NCBI GenBank assembly: GCA_024232355.1
Contig: JAAEPW010000058.1
Location: 1-26,515 of the forward strand
Direction of reading: 5' to 3'
DNA: 26,515 nucleotides
Origin: Chloroflexota bacterium
GTDB taxonomy: Bacteria > Chloroflexota > Anaerolineae > B4-G1
Shown here: positions 14,367-23,421 of the stretch, piece by piece
Numbering within the stretch: position 1 is the first letter of the stretch
How the letters are laid out: each line of letters opens with the position of its first letter
Notes under the pieces: model-generated
What the model was told of the DNA's origin: nothing
Database searches by the model: none
The model's input: only the letters and a program-made list of their open reading frames with translations
Program-made: the position numbers and the translations under genes

Positions 14367-15206
14367 ATGCGCATATTTGTAACCGGATACAAAGGACAAC
14401 TAGGCCAAGCGCTCTACGCGGCATTGGCCGAACACACCCTATCAGGCTGCGACCTGCCGGAATTGGACATCACCGACCGGCAGGCCATCAGCGCCGCCAT
14501 CACCGACTTTGCGCCCGACGTGGTGATCCATCCCGCCGCCTGGACCAACGTAGATGGCTGTGCCCGCGATCCTGATAAAGCATATCGCATCAACGCAATG
14601 GGCACGCAAAACATCGCCCTGGCCTGCGCTGCTTGCGATGCCGCGATGGTCTATGTCAGCACCAACGAGGTCTTTGACGGGACAGCCACGGAACCCTGCC
14701 GGGAGTGGGACGCGACCAACCCGATCAACGCCTACGCCAAATCAAAGACCGCTGGCGAATGGTTCGTGCGCCACTTGCTGAACCGTTTTTACATCGCCCG
14801 GACCTCCTGGCTCTATGCTCCCGGCGGGCGCAACTTTAGCAATCCCCATCGCATCATCGAGTTGGCCGAAAAACACGGCGCGCTCAAGGTGGTGACCGAC
14901 GAAGTCGCCAACCCCTCCTACGCCCTCGATCTGGCGGCTGCCATCGCGGCCCTGATCCAAACCAGAGCTTACGGCGTCTATCACCTGGTCAACGCCGGTT
15001 ACTGCTCTCGCCACGAGTACGTCTCTGAGGTGCTGCGTATGGGCGGGCAAGAGCACATCCCTGTTGAGCCTATTACGCTGGATGATTTCGAGCGCGCGTC
15101 TACCCCACCCCGCTTTGCGCCCTTGGCCAACACCGCTGCCGCCGCATTAGGCATCACCCTGCGCCCGTGGCAAGAGGCTGTGCGGGAATTCCTCACATCC
15201 CAATGA
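14367..15206 (+). CDS. RmlD-like NAD(P)-dependent sugar reductase (dTDP-4-dehydrorhamnose reductase family)
   Basis: This 279-residue extended short-chain dehydrogenase of the RmlD substrate-binding family has the nucleotide-binding GYKGQLG at residues 7-13. It also has STNEVFDGT (family STDYVFDG) and the catalytic Tyr123-x-x-x-Lys127 in YAKSKTAGE, followed by RTSWLYAPGGRNF. RmlD reduces dTDP-4-dehydro-L-rhamnose to dTDP-L-rhamnose, and relatives act on other nucleotide sugars. rmlA, rmlB and rmlC are absent here, so the exact substrate is open. AAGGAG precedes the ATG. It overlaps the glycosyltransferase start by four bases (ATGA), so the two are translationally coupled and may make and transfer the same sugar. 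Confidence 0.88.
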   Translation: MRIFVTGYKGQLGQALYAALAEHTLSGCDLPELDITDRQAISAAITDFAPDVVIHPAAWTNVDGCARDPDKAYRINAMGTQNIALACAACDAAMVYVSTNEVFDGTATEPCREWDATNPINAYAKSKTAGEWFVRHLLNRFYIARTSWLYAPGGRNFSNPHRIIELAEKHGALKVVTDEVANPSYALDLAAAIAALIQTRAYGVYHLVNAGYCSRHEYVSEVLRMGGQEHIPVEPITLDDFERASTPPRFAPLANTAAAALGITLRPWQEAVREFLTSQ

Positions 15207-16174
15207 ACCAACCGCCATTCCACCTGATCAGCGTCGTCATTCCCAACTGGAACGGCGCGCACCATCTCCCCACTTGCTTGGAGAGCTTGCGCCGTCAGAC
15301 CTATCCGCACGTCGAGGTCATCGTCGCCGACAACGGCTCTACCGACGAGTCGCTGGAACTGCTGGCCTGCGATCATTCTGAGGTGCGAGTGCTGCCGTTG
15401 GGAGAGAACTTGGGATTCACGGGGGCGTGCAACGCCGGAATGCAGGCCGCGCAGGGAGAATTCGTTGCTCTCCTGAACAACGACACTGAAGCCGATCCAC
15501 GATGGCTGGAAAAAGTTGTCGCCGCCTTTGAGCGCCACCCGCAAGCCGGACTCGTCGCCTCCAAAATGCTGCTCTTTGACCAGCGCGACACTTTTCACAC
15601 AGCGGGCGACTTTTACCGCGTGGATGGCACACCGGGCAACCGGGGAGTGTGGCAAAAAGACGCGGGCCAGTACGACCAAGAGGAGTATGTCTTTAACGCC
15701 TGTGGAGGAAGCGCGGCCTATCGCAAGACAATGTTGGAGCAGGTCGGCCTATTGGACCAGAGCTTCTTTTTTTCATGTGAGGATCTAGACTTGGCCTGGC
15801 GCGCCCAATTGAGCGGTTGGCAATGCATCTATACACCCCATGCCGTCATCTATCACAAACTGAGCGCCACCGGTGGCGGAGTGACCGCCAGCTTTTACGA
15901 CGGGCGTAATTTCATCTACCTGCTGGTCAAGGACTATCCCGGCGATCTCTGGCGCACCCACTGGCGAGCCATTCTGCGCGCGCAACTCGGCATCACGGCT
16001 GAGGCATTGCGGGCCTGGCGAGGAGCAGCGGCGCGGGCGCGAATTCGAGGGCAACTGACTGGGCTTTTGGGTATCCCAAGAATGCTCCGCAAACGCCAGG
16101 CGGTTCAGCGCAGCCGAACGGTTGACCGAGCATATCTCGAACACATCCTGACCGGGAACAACGAAACCCCTTGA
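15203..16174 (+). CDS. Family 2 glycosyltransferase
   Basis: This 323-residue GT-A glycosyltransferase resembles the rhamnosyltransferase-like GT2 subgroup. It has ISVVIPNWNGAHHLPTCLESL at the start, VIVADNGSTDES, the DXD-equivalent LLNNDTEADPRW, and the acceptor-side region FFFSCEDLDLAWRAQLSGW. A basic C-terminus may lie at the membrane surface, but no clear transmembrane helix is seen. I chose the ATG at 15203, which overlaps the previous stop as ATGA; an upstream GTG at 15167 would extend into the RmlD-like gene without support. It probably transfers a deoxyhexose to a glycan or lipid carrier. Its 3' end is four bases from that of the convergent kinase gene, with no terminator between. Confidence 0.9.
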   Translation: MNQPPFHLISVVIPNWNGAHHLPTCLESLRRQTYPHVEVIVADNGSTDESLELLACDHSEVRVLPLGENLGFTGACNAGMQAAQGEFVALLNNDTEADPRWLEKVVAAFERHPQAGLVASKMLLFDQRDTFHTAGDFYRVDGTPGNRGVWQKDAGQYDQEEYVFNACGGSAAYRKTMLEQVGLLDQSFFFSCEDLDLAWRAQLSGWQCIYTPHAVIYHKLSATGGGVTASFYDGRNFIYLLVKDYPGDLWRTHWRAILRAQLGITAEALRAWRGAAARARIRGQLTGLLGIPRMLRKRQAVQRSRTVDRAYLEHILTGNNETP

Positions 16175-16178
16175 CGCA

Positions 16179-19100
16179 CTATTTCCTTGCGCGTTTACTT
16201 TGCGCAAATTCGTACAAGATTTCCTGGCGAGTGACCACATTCTTCAAAAACGAGCGTCGCATTTCCAAGTCGGTGATCTTGGCCGCTTGCTCTTGCAGCA
16301 AACGGTGTGCTTTGTCCAAGACGTCCTGCGCACGAGGCTCCTGGCTGGCACGTAAGATACGGATACAAGTCAAGTAAACTCGGAAAGGCTCCTCAGTACC
16401 ACCGAGGGTATGGCTCTCTAGATGGCTCAAAATCTTTTCGACGTGGGCCCGAGCCTGAGATAGATTACCCTCGGCCAGACGTATGCGGGCCAATCCAGCC
16501 AAAGGCTCCATAGCCAGACTGTGCTCGCCCAACTCGCACCGCAGCGTATAGGCACGTTGGTAATAGTTGGCAGCTTGTTGCATGCGGCCCAGGCCCGCCA
16601 GCGCGTGGCCCAGGTTCGTCAAGGCATATCCCTGGTAACGACGGTCGCCGGTTTCCTGCACGATGCGCAACGCCTCTTGGCTGTGTTCCCACGCGGCCCC
16701 ATCGTCACCCAACTGGTGGAAAAGCAAAGCCAGATTGGCCATCGTATAGCCCTCTAGCCCCCGCCCACCGACCTCGTGGCTCACGCTGATCCCCTGCTCG
16801 AGATAGGTTCTGGCTTTGTCATAGTAACCCAGGTGCGTAAATACGAGACCCAAGTTGAGGAGCACAACCCCCTCCCTCCGTCGATTGCCAATCTCGTGAC
16901 AGAGATGCAATGCCTGATCAAAGCACGTCTTGGCCTCGACAAGCTCGACTTGGAAGTAAAAGACCACGCCAAGGTCGTTGAGCGACTCGCTCTCACCGCG
17001 CCGGTCGCCAATCTCGCGGCAGATGTGCAGTGCCTGGCCGTAATAGGCTCTGGCCTCAGTATACTTGCCTTGATATTCAGACACAATACCCAAATTGCGC
17101 AAACTATCCGCCTCTACCTGACGCAACCCCACCAACCGGGCCAGCTTTAAGCCTTGCTCAAGCCGCGCCCGAGACGCCTCATAATCCCCCCGTCGCCAGA
17201 GAGCCACTCCCAACCGCTGGCACCCCAGCGCCTCGCGGCTCACGTCCTCGACCGCTTGGGCCAAGTCGATGGCCGACTGAGCCGCCGCTATAGCCGCCAC
17301 ATAGTCGCTGGTTGCCTCAGCATAGTGCGCCCGACGCAGGGCCACCTCGGCCCGCAGCCCATTATCATCCAGGGCTTGGGCCAGCTTTTCCAAAGCCACT
17401 AGGTCTTGATCCTGCTCCTCGCGGGCCCCCTGCAAATCGTACACCTTTTCGCGAACCAGCAAGAGATTGTAACGCAACACCTGTTCATCCTGCGGTGCCA
17501 GGTCGAGCGCGCGGATCAAGTAGCGGACCACCTCTACATTGGCAAACCTTTCTGCTGCTTGTTCTCCAGCCTGCCGCAAATAGACCACTGCCTGCTCGAT
17601 TTGTCCTGCTCTTTCCAGGTGATCGGCAACCAGGCCCAGATGTTGGTCCACCTCGGCATCGCTGTGGTCCAACAGCCACGCCGCCACTTGACCGTGGTGC
17701 TCGCGTCGCGCCTCGCGCGGAATGCTCTCGTACCCCACCTCCCGCACCGTGGGATTGAGGAACAAATACTCGGGCTCTCCAACAAAGGCCGTCTCGTTCC
17801 GAACGGCCACCAATCCCTGCTCCGCCAAGTCTCCCAATACTGCCCTCACCTGCGCCCGAGGCACCCGCCCCACTTGCGCAATGCTGCCCTCCCAGAATAC
17901 CAAACCCACCACCGCCGCCCATGCCAACGTCTCCCGCGCCTCATCTGACAACTGGACCAACCGTCGCTCTACCACTTGGCGGATGGACTCGGGCAACTTG
18001 GCCTTTTGCAACGCTTGCCCATCCACCTGCCAGCCCGCTACCGTCCGCCGCAGCACTTGGCCCTCTGCCGCCAATGATCGAATCAACTCTTGCACGAAAA
18101 AAGCATTGCCCCCTGTGGTCTGTTGCACCCGCTCCATCAACAGCGCCGGCACCTGCTCCAACCCCAACATCGAGCGGACCAAATCAGCCGTAACATCGGT
18201 GGACAGGGTTTGTAACGGAATACGCTGCACTTGATCACCAGACAGTGAAAGCAATGGATTCTCAGGACCAATCTCGTCACTACGATAGGTCGCACACACC
18301 AATAGACCTTTTGGCACAGAAACCCGCGCCAAGAAACCCAGCATCTCTAGCGTGGCCTCTTCTGCCCAATGTACGTTCTCGATCACAATCACCGTAGGCC
18401 GCAAGCACGCCGCCGCCCGCATCACACTCGCGATAGCATTGTTTAACCGTAACCGTGCTGCTTGTGGTTCGAGATCCGCGGGAGGCGTCAGACCCGCCAT
18501 GTATTCCCGTTCCCACAACTCGGGCAGCAGTGCCGTTAACACCGGCCCCACCTGCTGCATTGTCTTGGTGCTCGCCCCCTCGACATAACGCACCAACACC
18601 CGTAGTGCCTCCCGCCAGGGCTGGTATGCGCTCCCGCCGCGCTTCACACACTGCCCCCATACCACCCGCGCCCCTTCCAGCTCGGCCTTTACTTCCAGCT
18701 CTATGACCAACCGTGATTTGCCTACCCCGCTCTCTCCACTGATCAATATCAGCTTGCCCGTGTCCGACTGGGCTTGCTCCCACAGGGCCTGGAGCATCTC
18801 GATTTCCCCCTCACGATTCACAAAGCGCGTTCGCAGGGCATAACTCTCCGCTGTCTCGCGCGTCTCTAATGCATACGTGCTCCCCATACCCCTATTTATT
18901 GCCTCAATTACTTCATTGGCACTGGCATACCGCTTTTCGGGAGCGATCGCCAGCAATTGCGCGATCACATTACCAATGTTTACCCAATCCAGCCCTTTCA
19001 ATGCTTCGCGCAGCATGAGCCTGATCAGATGCTCGGCGCCAAACATAAACTCGGGAGCCTCCCCCACTAGCAGAACATACCATAACGCCCCCAGGCTGTA

Positions 19101-19682
19101 CAGATCGGCGCGGTGGTCAACCGGACGCGACTCTTTCATCTCTGGCGCAGAATAGCCCGGCGAATAGTAGCACGTCCGCGCCTCCGGCGACCTGATCTCG
19201 AGCGCGATGCCAAAGTCTACGATTTTGATCTGCCCGTCTACCATCAACACATTCGCCGGTTTGAGATCGCCGTGGATCACGCCCCGGCTGTGCAAATAGG
19301 CCAGCGCTCGACAGACCTGCACAATGATGGGCACACTATCGCCAGGCGTTAACTGGCGTCCGTACAGTTCTAGATCTTGCCCCTCAATCCACTCCATCGT
19401 GAAATACAACCCACCCTCAATCATGATGCCATAATCATAGACCGAGACCAGATTAGGATGGCGCAATTGGGTCAACAACTGGAACTCGCGTCGAAAATAC
19501 TCCACCCGCTCGTGTCTCTCTCCCGCTCCTTCCAAACGCACCATCTTGAGAGCTACCACATCGCCGTCCTGCGCATCGTCAGCCACGCGGTAAAGGGTAC
19601 CCATCCCACCCTTGCCGATCACATCCAATACGCAGTATCGGTTCTCGATCAGTTCTCCAATCTCAAATCTCGTCTCTACCAT
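16179..19682 (-). CDS. Ser/Thr-kinase-like / STAND ATPase / TPR protein, paralogue 1
   Basis: This is a 1167-residue three-part signalling protein. The kinase-like domain (about 16-265) has the G23-x-G-x-x-G28 loop, Lys46, Glu66, the catalytic loop HGDLKPAN (Asp139) and DFG (Asp156). The HRD arginine is replaced by Gly, so it is a non-RD kinase, and the activation segment YYSPGYSAPE follows. An AAA/STAND-type ATPase domain comes next, with Walker A GESGVGKS (316-323) and a Walker B-like VIVIENVHWAEEATL near residue 430. About ten TPR-type repeats (roughly 700-1080) lead to a conserved C-terminal block. No DNA-binding or membrane segment is seen. I chose the ATG at 19682 (AGGAG six bases before it) because it aligns with paralogue 2; ATG 19700 would swallow that ribosome site. 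It overlaps paralogue 2 by 20 bases. Confidence 0.9.
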   Translation of the reverse strand: MVETRFEIGELIENRYCVLDVIGKGGMGTLYRVADDAQDGDVVALKMVRLEGAGERHERVEYFRREFQLLTQLRHPNLVSVYDYGIMIEGGLYFTMEWIEGQDLELYGRQLTPGDSVPIIVQVCRALAYLHSRGVIHGDLKPANVLMVDGQIKIVDFGIALEIRSPEARTCYYSPGYSAPEMKESRPVDHRADLYSLGALWYVLLVGEAPEFMFGAEHLIRLMLREALKGLDWVNIGNVIAQLLAIAPEKRYASANEVIEAINRGMGSTYALETRETAESYALRTRFVNREGEIEMLQALWEQAQSDTGKLILISGESGVGKSRLVIELEVKAELEGARVVWGQCVKRGGSAYQPWREALRVLVRYVEGASTKTMQQVGPVLTALLPELWEREYMAGLTPPADLEPQAARLRLNNAIASVMRAAACLRPTVIVIENVHWAEEATLEMLGFLARVSVPKGLLVCATYRSDEIGPENPLLSLSGDQVQRIPLQTLSTDVTADLVRSMLGLEQVPALLMERVQQTTGGNAFFVQELIRSLAAEGQVLRRTVAGWQVDGQALQKAKLPESIRQVVERRLVQLSDEARETLAWAAVVGLVFWEGSIAQVGRVPRAQVRAVLGDLAEQGLVAVRNETAFVGEPEYLFLNPTVREVGYESIPREARREHHGQVAAWLLDHSDAEVDQHLGLVADHLERAGQIEQAVVYLRQAGEQAAERFANVEVVRYLIRALDLAPQDEQVLRYNLLLVREKVYDLQGAREEQDQDLVALEKLAQALDDNGLRAEVALRRAHYAEATSDYVAAIAAAQSAIDLAQAVEDVSREALGCQRLGVALWRRGDYEASRARLEQGLKLARLVGLRQVEADSLRNLGIVSEYQGKYTEARAYYGQALHICREIGDRRGESESLNDLGVVFYFQVELVEAKTCFDQALHLCHEIGNRRREGVVLLNLGLVFTHLGYYDKARTYLEQGISVSHEVGGRGLEGYTMANLALLFHQLGDDGAAWEHSQEALRIVQETGDRRYQGYALTNLGHALAGLGRMQQAANYYQRAYTLRCELGEHSLAMEPLAGLARIRLAEGNLSQARAHVEKILSHLESHTLGGTEEPFRVYLTCIRILRASQEPRAQDVLDKAHRLLQEQAAKITDLEMRRSFLKNVVTRQEILYEFAQSKRARK

Positions 19683-22600
19683 TTGTCTCTCCTGAATCAC
19701 TATTCGGCCCGACCGCTGCGGTCAGCTTTCGCCATTCGTTCACGATCTCCCGGTGGACGGCCACATTCTCCAAAAATGAACGTCGCATTTCCTCGTCACT
19801 GATCTTGGCAGCTTGTTCTTGCAATAGATTGTGGGCGCTGGTCAGTATATCGCGGGCGCGTGAATCTTGATAGGCGCACAGAACATGGTAACAAGTCAAG
19901 TAAATTCGAAAAGGATCACTTATGCCAGACAAGGTGCTGCTGTCCAAATAGTCCATAATCTCCCCTATCTGAAGCAGTGCCCGATCCGTATCTCCTTGTA
20001 CCAAAAACGCACGAGCCAGTCCGGCCAGAGGTTCCAGAACCACAACAGAATCATGCAATCCTCGTCTGATGTCTACTGCGTGGTGGAAGGCATCAACAGC
20101 ATCATCCAGATATTTCTGTGCATATTTCAAGGCTGTGGGCTGCTGTGAGTCGGCAATGGCATCTCCAACCCTGACCAACCCGACCAATGCATCTCCTAAA
20201 GCGATCAAGGCATGACCTTCACCTACTCTGTGCCCCACCTCGCGGGCGAGTGTCAAGGCCTGTTCACAATAGTTCCGTGCTCTGACATGGTCTCCTTGAA
20301 TAATGGCAACAACTCCTAAATCATTGAGGGCCAGGCTCTCGCGTACCTGGTCGCCAATCTCGCGCGCAATTATTATGGACTGTTCAAAATACTCCCGTGC
20401 CTTGGCATAATCACCCAGGCTGCGAGCGATAACTCCCAGGTTGAGCAGCGTGATTCCCTCAACCCTTCGGTCACCGATCTCACGAAAGAGAACCCGGACC
20501 TGGTCAAAATAGTCCCACGCTTGGCCATAATCCCCCAAAAGGCGGGCAACAAACCCCATATCGTGAAGTGCCCACCCCTCGGCTTGCCGATGACCCATTT
20601 CGCGCGCAATCTCTAGGGATTGTTCATGATGATATTGTGCCCCAGCATGATCTCCCTGGCTGAAAGCAAGCCCCCCCAACATACGAAGAACCCTGCCCTC
20701 AACCCGCCGATGACCAATTTCTCGGGCAATTTCCAGAGATTGCTCATAATAGTCCCGTGCCCTGATACGATCTGCTAAACTGAGCGTGACAAGCCCCAGA
20801 GTGAGCAAGCATTCCGCTTCCAAATCACGCTGTCCGGTCTGTTTTGCCAAGGCCAGAGCGGATGTCAGGTGCTCACTCGCAACCGCATGTTTGTTTTGTT
20901 GTCGCAGCGTTTCTCCCCACAACAACTGTGCTGCTGATTCCCGCTCCACGTCTCCGGCGGCTTGGGCCTGGGCGACGGCGACTTGGATCGCCTCAATCGC
21001 CCCTGCATAGTCACCGGTAGCAATAGCGACCTTTGCCCGGCGCGAGGCTACCTCGGCTTGTTCTCCTGGTCGCTGCCATATCTGTACCAGGGTCTCCATT
21101 ACGTTCAAGTCTTGAATTTGCGCATCTCTCGCCCCTTGCAAGTGATAGACCGTTTCGCGGGTTAGCAACAACTCGTAACGAGTAGTGATGTCTTGTTCTG
21201 GCACCAGCACCAGGGCGCGACTCAGATACAGGATCGCTTGTTCATTGGCAAACTGTGCCGCCGCCTGTTCCCCGGCCCGGCGTAGATACCCCACCGCTTG
21301 TTCGACTTGTCCTGCCCTTTCCAGATGATGGGCGATCAAGCCCAAATGCTGACTGGTATCCTCGTCAACCCGCTCCATTACCCACGCCGCCACCCGTTTG
21401 TGATGCGCTTGTCGTTCCTCGGCAGCCACACGCTCATAGCTTGCTTCTCGCAGCACCGAACTGTGAAAGAGGTATTCCGTCTCTCCCTCAAAAGTCGATT
21501 CGTCCCTGGCCACTATCAACCCCTGCCCCAAAACCTCGTGCAGTGCCGTGCGCACCCACTCACGCGTCACCTGCCCTATGTCTGCGACTGCGCCTTCCCA
21601 GAACACCATCCCCATCACTGCTGCCCAGCCGATCACGTCCCGCGTCTCTTCCGACAACTGCTCCATCCGCCGTTCTACCACTTGCTGAATCGACTCGGGC
21701 AGCCGTGCCTCTTGCAGCGCTCTCCCGTCTACCTGCCATCCCGACACCGTCCGCCGCAGCACCTTGCCCTCTACCGCCAACGAGCGAATCAGTTCCTGCG
21801 CAAAGAAAGCGTTTCCCTCCGTCGTCCGCTGTACCCGTTCCGACAGCAGTACCGGCAGTTCCTCCAACCCCAACATCGAGCGCACCAACTCGGCGATGTG
21901 CTCCGTCGACAGCAATTGCAACGGAATCCGCAGCACCCGTTCTCCCATCAATGAGGCCAACAGATGATCAGGGGATATCTCGTTGACACGATAGGTGACG
22001 CAGACCAACAATCCCGTCTGCCCAGACGTCCGCGCCAACAAACCCAACAATGCCAGTGTCGCTTCATCCGCCCAATGCACATCCTCGATCACGACCATCG
22101 TAGGCCGCTGCCCCGCCGCCGCTTGCAACACCTGTACGATCGCATTGTTGAGTCTCTGCCCAGCCGCCTGGGGGTCCAACTCTGCCGGTGGCGCGGCACC
22201 CACCATATACGTTCGCTCCCATAATTCGGGCAGCAGTGTCGCCAACACCGGCCCCACCCGCCGCATAACGGCCTCATCTCCCGCTTCCACGTAACGCACC
22301 AAAACCCGCAGCACCTCGCGCCAAGGATGATAGGCGCTCTCTCCACGCTCCACGCACTGCCCCCACACCACTCGCGCCCCGCCCAGTTCTGCTTGCACTT
22401 CCAACTCTCTCACCAACCGCGTTTTGCCTATCCCACTCTCCCCACTGATCAGTATCAGCTTGCCCTCGGTGGATTGGGCCTGTTCCCATAACATCTGGAG
22501 TATTTCGATCTCTGTCTCGCGATTCACAAACTGCGTTCGCAACGCATAACTGCTGGCTGTCTCTCGGGTTTCCAGGGTGTATGTGCTCCCAGTGACCCTA

Positions 22601-23400
22601 TTCACCGCTTCGATCACCTCGTTCGCACTGGCATAGCGCTCATCGGGAGGCGTCGCCAGCAACTGGGCGATTATGGCTCCGATCTCTGACGCATACGCCT
22701 GATTTTTCAGGGCTTCATTCAGTGTGAGCTTGATCAGATGCTCAGCACCAAACATGAACACAGGGGGCTCTCCCACTAACAAGGCATACCACAATGCCCC
22801 CAAGCTGTACAAGTCGGCGCGATGGTTGATCGGGCGTGGCTCTTTTATCTCGGGCGCGGAATAGCCCGGCGAATAGTAGCGCGCCCGCGCCTCTGCCGAC
22901 CGCACCTCCAACGCGATGCCAAAGTCAATGATCTTGACCCGCTCATCAGCACCATCCGACATCAACACGTTGGCCGGTTTGAGGTCGCCGTGGATCACAC
23001 CCCGGCTGTGCAGATAGCCCAGCGCCCGGCAAACTTGAATAATTATGGACACGCTGTCGTCGAGCATCAACCGACGTCCGTGCAGCTCCAAATCCTGTCC
23101 CTCGGCCCATTCCATCGTAAAATATATGCCACCCCCAACCGTGATCCCATAATCATAGACTGAGACCAAATTGGGGTGGCGCAGTTGGGTCAACAACTGG
23201 AACTCGCGTTGAAAATGTTCGATCCGCTCACGTTTCTCTCCCGCTCTCTCCAGACGCACCATCTTGAGGGCGATCACCTTGTCCTGCTGTGCCTCGTCAG
23301 CCACGCGGTAAAGCGTGCCCATCCCGCCCTTGCCGATCACGTCCAGCACACGGTAACGATTCTCGATCAATTCGCCGACTTGGAATTCGGTGTCTGTCAT
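19663..23400 (-). CDS. Ser/Thr-kinase-like / STAND ATPase / TPR protein, paralogue 2
   Basis: This 1245-residue protein has the same architecture as its neighbours and is the only one complete with extra TPR repeats. Kinase residues are Lys46, HGDLKP with Asp139, and DFG at Asp159, with a three-residue insertion before it. The ATPase part has Walker A GESGIGKTRLV and Walker B-like MVVIEDVHWADEATL, the classic form. The TPR array runs from about residue 770 to 1130 with repeated EIGHRRVEG/EIGDRRVEG units. The conserved end block, DPFRIYLTCYHVL to MRRSFLENV, is followed by an extra 20-residue tail (LTAAVGPNS...). That tail is encoded by a copy of the dispersed palindromic repeat and causes the overlap with paralogue 1. 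GGAGA lies six bases before the ATG. Confidence 0.9.
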   Translation of the reverse strand: MTDTEFQVGELIENRYRVLDVIGKGGMGTLYRVADEAQQDKVIALKMVRLERAGEKRERIEHFQREFQLLTQLRHPNLVSVYDYGITVGGGIYFTMEWAEGQDLELHGRRLMLDDSVSIIIQVCRALGYLHSRGVIHGDLKPANVLMSDGADERVKIIDFGIALEVRSAEARARYYSPGYSAPEIKEPRPINHRADLYSLGALWYALLVGEPPVFMFGAEHLIKLTLNEALKNQAYASEIGAIIAQLLATPPDERYASANEVIEAVNRVTGSTYTLETRETASSYALRTQFVNRETEIEILQMLWEQAQSTEGKLILISGESGIGKTRLVRELEVQAELGGARVVWGQCVERGESAYHPWREVLRVLVRYVEAGDEAVMRRVGPVLATLLPELWERTYMVGAAPPAELDPQAAGQRLNNAIVQVLQAAAGQRPTMVVIEDVHWADEATLALLGLLARTSGQTGLLVCVTYRVNEISPDHLLASLMGERVLRIPLQLLSTEHIAELVRSMLGLEELPVLLSERVQRTTEGNAFFAQELIRSLAVEGKVLRRTVSGWQVDGRALQEARLPESIQQVVERRMEQLSEETRDVIGWAAVMGMVFWEGAVADIGQVTREWVRTALHEVLGQGLIVARDESTFEGETEYLFHSSVLREASYERVAAEERQAHHKRVAAWVMERVDEDTSQHLGLIAHHLERAGQVEQAVGYLRRAGEQAAAQFANEQAILYLSRALVLVPEQDITTRYELLLTRETVYHLQGARDAQIQDLNVMETLVQIWQRPGEQAEVASRRAKVAIATGDYAGAIEAIQVAVAQAQAAGDVERESAAQLLWGETLRQQNKHAVASEHLTSALALAKQTGQRDLEAECLLTLGLVTLSLADRIRARDYYEQSLEIAREIGHRRVEGRVLRMLGGLAFSQGDHAGAQYHHEQSLEIAREMGHRQAEGWALHDMGFVARLLGDYGQAWDYFDQVRVLFREIGDRRVEGITLLNLGVIARSLGDYAKAREYFEQSIIIAREIGDQVRESLALNDLGVVAIIQGDHVRARNYCEQALTLAREVGHRVGEGHALIALGDALVGLVRVGDAIADSQQPTALKYAQKYLDDAVDAFHHAVDIRRGLHDSVVVLEPLAGLARAFLVQGDTDRALLQIGEIMDYLDSSTLSGISDPFRIYLTCYHVLCAYQDSRARDILTSAHNLLQEQAAKISDEEMRRSFLENVAVHREIVNEWRKLTAAVGPNSDSGETNGRDEI
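19702..19723 (-). repeat. Dispersed palindromic repeat, copy 2, inside coding sequence
   Basis: The minus strand here matches 2603-2624 at 21 of 22 bases, including the GACCGC-A-GCGGTC palindrome. It encodes the LTAAVGPN segment in the C-terminal tail of paralogue 2, a tail absent from the other two paralogues. This suggests that the repeat was inserted and extended the gene. Confidence 0.5.
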
Positions 23401-23421
23401 TTGATGTCTCCTAAAGTAAAA

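Noticed and set aside
19683..19700. Upstream ATG (19700) as the start of kinase paralogue 1
   Set aside because: It would place the AGGAG site inside the coding sequence; the ATG at 19682 aligns with paralogue 2 and has correct spacing.
21255..21986. Long plus-strand frames opposite the kinase paralogues (for example 243 codons)
   Set aside because: They are proline- and serine-rich antisense translations of a conserved ATPase/TPR coding region, without motifs or ribosome sites.
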